12,511 nt of DNA from Micavibrio sp. (lineage in GTDB: Bacteria; Pseudomonadota; Alphaproteobacteria; Micavibrionales; Micavibrionaceae), in the NCBI GenBank assembly GCA_030824805.1, contig JAPJRC010000061.1, positions 1-12,511 of the forward strand, read 5' to 3'. A model generated the notes under the pieces. The model worked only from the letters and a program-made list of their open reading frames with translations, did not search any database and was not told where the DNA came from. Within the stretch, counting starts at the first letter, position 1. The number at the start of each line of letters is the position of its first letter. Of the stretch, positions 12,023 to 12,511 are shown one piece after another. The position numbers and the translations under genes are program-made.

Positions 12023-12511
12023 TAGTGCGATACCGCGCCGGAAGCGCCTACCCCTGTCTGCGCACGGATAAACTGTGCATCGAACGCCGCACGGTCTATG
12101 GCCGCACGCGGCGACTTGTCGGTGACCGAGAAGAACCATATGCCAAAGAATGCCACGGGCATGGAGAAAATCGCCGGATATTCATACGGGAAGATCGGCG
12201 ATTCATTGCCCAGCACAGCCACCCACACAGTCTTGCCAAGCACCACCAGCGAGATGGTTACCAGCAAGGCAAGCCCACCGCCCATCACCGCGCCGCGCGT
12301 GGTCATGTTTTTCCAGTACATCGAAAGCAGGATGATGGGGAAGTTTGCGGACGCAGCGATAGCAAAAGCCAGACCAACCATGAACGCCACATTCTGCTTT
12401 TCAAACAAAACGCCGAGATAGATAGCGAGAATACCGAGCCCGATCGTTGCCATTTTTGAAACGCGCAGCTCTTTCTTTTCATCCACTTTGCCGCGCGCGA
12501 ACACATTGGCG
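12022..12511 (-). CDS. actP: ActP-like cation/acetate symporter, C-terminal part
   Basis: About 163 C-terminal residues of a sodium:solute symporter are present; the gene continues past the right edge. The sequence closely follows ActP: LRVSK, the helix EKQNVAFMVGLAFAIAASANFP, LLSMYWKNMTTRGAVMGG, the segment VLGKTVWVAVLG with SPIFPYEYPAIFSMPVAF, and the tail FDAQFIRAQTGVGASGAVSH. Three to four membrane helices are covered. ActP takes up acetate and similar short carboxylates and is often encoded next to acetyl-CoA synthetase. The partner genes would be off the right edge. The gene reads towards the PfpI gene in the same direction with a 74-base gap. Confidence 0.93.
   Translation of the reverse strand, partial: ANVFARGKVDEKKELRVSKMATIGLGILAIYLGVLFEKQNVAFMVGLAFAIAASANFPIILLSMYWKNMTTRGAVMGGGLALLVTISLVVLGKTVWVAVLGNESPIFPYEYPAIFSMPVAFFGIWFFSVTDKSPRAAIDRAAFDAQFIRAQTGVGASGAVSH

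Noticed and set aside
12012..12023. Palindrome AAGCGGCCGCTT as an operator
   Set aside because: It overlaps the end of the symporter gene and looks like GC-rich chance self-complementarity.
1..12511. CRISPR arrays, rRNA genes, riboswitches, transposases and integrases
   Set aside because: I looked for spaced repeats, conserved RNA motifs and recombinase motifs on both strands and saw none.

Overview
The window joins two different kinds of DNA at a tRNA-derived junction near position 5621. Bases 1-5560 look like the end of an integrated mobile element. Bases 5622-12511 look like ordinary chromosome of a Gram-negative, probably alphaproteobacterial, bacterium. The organism call is an inference from gene families (NodT-type outer membrane factor, ActP-type symporter, Old Yellow Enzyme of the YqjM/XenA type, GlxA-type regulator) and from the moderate GC of the right half. 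The left half is visibly AT-rich: 21 of 60 bases are G or C at 3481-3540, against 31 of 60 at 9301-9360.

Left region (1-5621). A fragment of a MobA/MobL-type relaxase lies at the window edge, followed by an unrecognised small ORF. Next, on the minus strand, is a tight three-gene operon: a DUF2269-like membrane protein, then a DCC thioredoxin-like (DUF393) plus DUF4166 fusion, then a saccharopine-dehydrogenase-like Rossmann protein. The two gene junctions overlap by 4 bases and 1 base, so translation is probably coupled. A 256-base divergent promoter region separates this operon from a plus-strand gene for a zinc-ribbon protein with a DUF4145 domain. That region carries the same 13-bp element, TTAAGTGAACAAA, about 40 bases upstream of both divergent start codons. 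The DUF4145 gene converges on, and overlaps by 8 bases, a minus-strand gene for an Mrr-like PD-(D/E)XK nuclease. The element ends at the 3' half of a tRNA-Ser(CGA) gene, cut at the anticodon stem-loop, which is the usual footprint of tyrosine-recombinase integration. No integrase is visible, so the intact tRNA copy and the integrase are expected to the left of the window.

Right region (5622-12511). In order: a small secreted Arg-rich protein (+); an Old Yellow Enzyme family oxidoreductase (-); a DUF423 membrane protein (+); a GlxA-type DJ-1/AraC regulator (-), divergent from an alpha/beta hydrolase of the non-haem chloroperoxidase/arylesterase group (+); a NodT-type outer membrane efflux lipoprotein (+); a DJ-1/PfpI family protein (-); and the C-terminal part of an ActP-like acetate/cation symporter (-) running off the right edge. 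Clear stem-loop terminators follow the secreted protein, the hydrolase and the efflux gene. Palindromic operator candidates sit at the efflux gene promoter (GACCGGACGGTC) and over the ribosome binding site region of the PfpI gene (CTTGTAATTGATTACAAG).

The most novel material is in the element cargo: the DUF4145/nuclease pair next to the attachment site, which may be a defence module, and the coupled redox/membrane operon that shares a promoter element with it. The functions of these genes are inferred from domain recognition alone and were not tested against any database.
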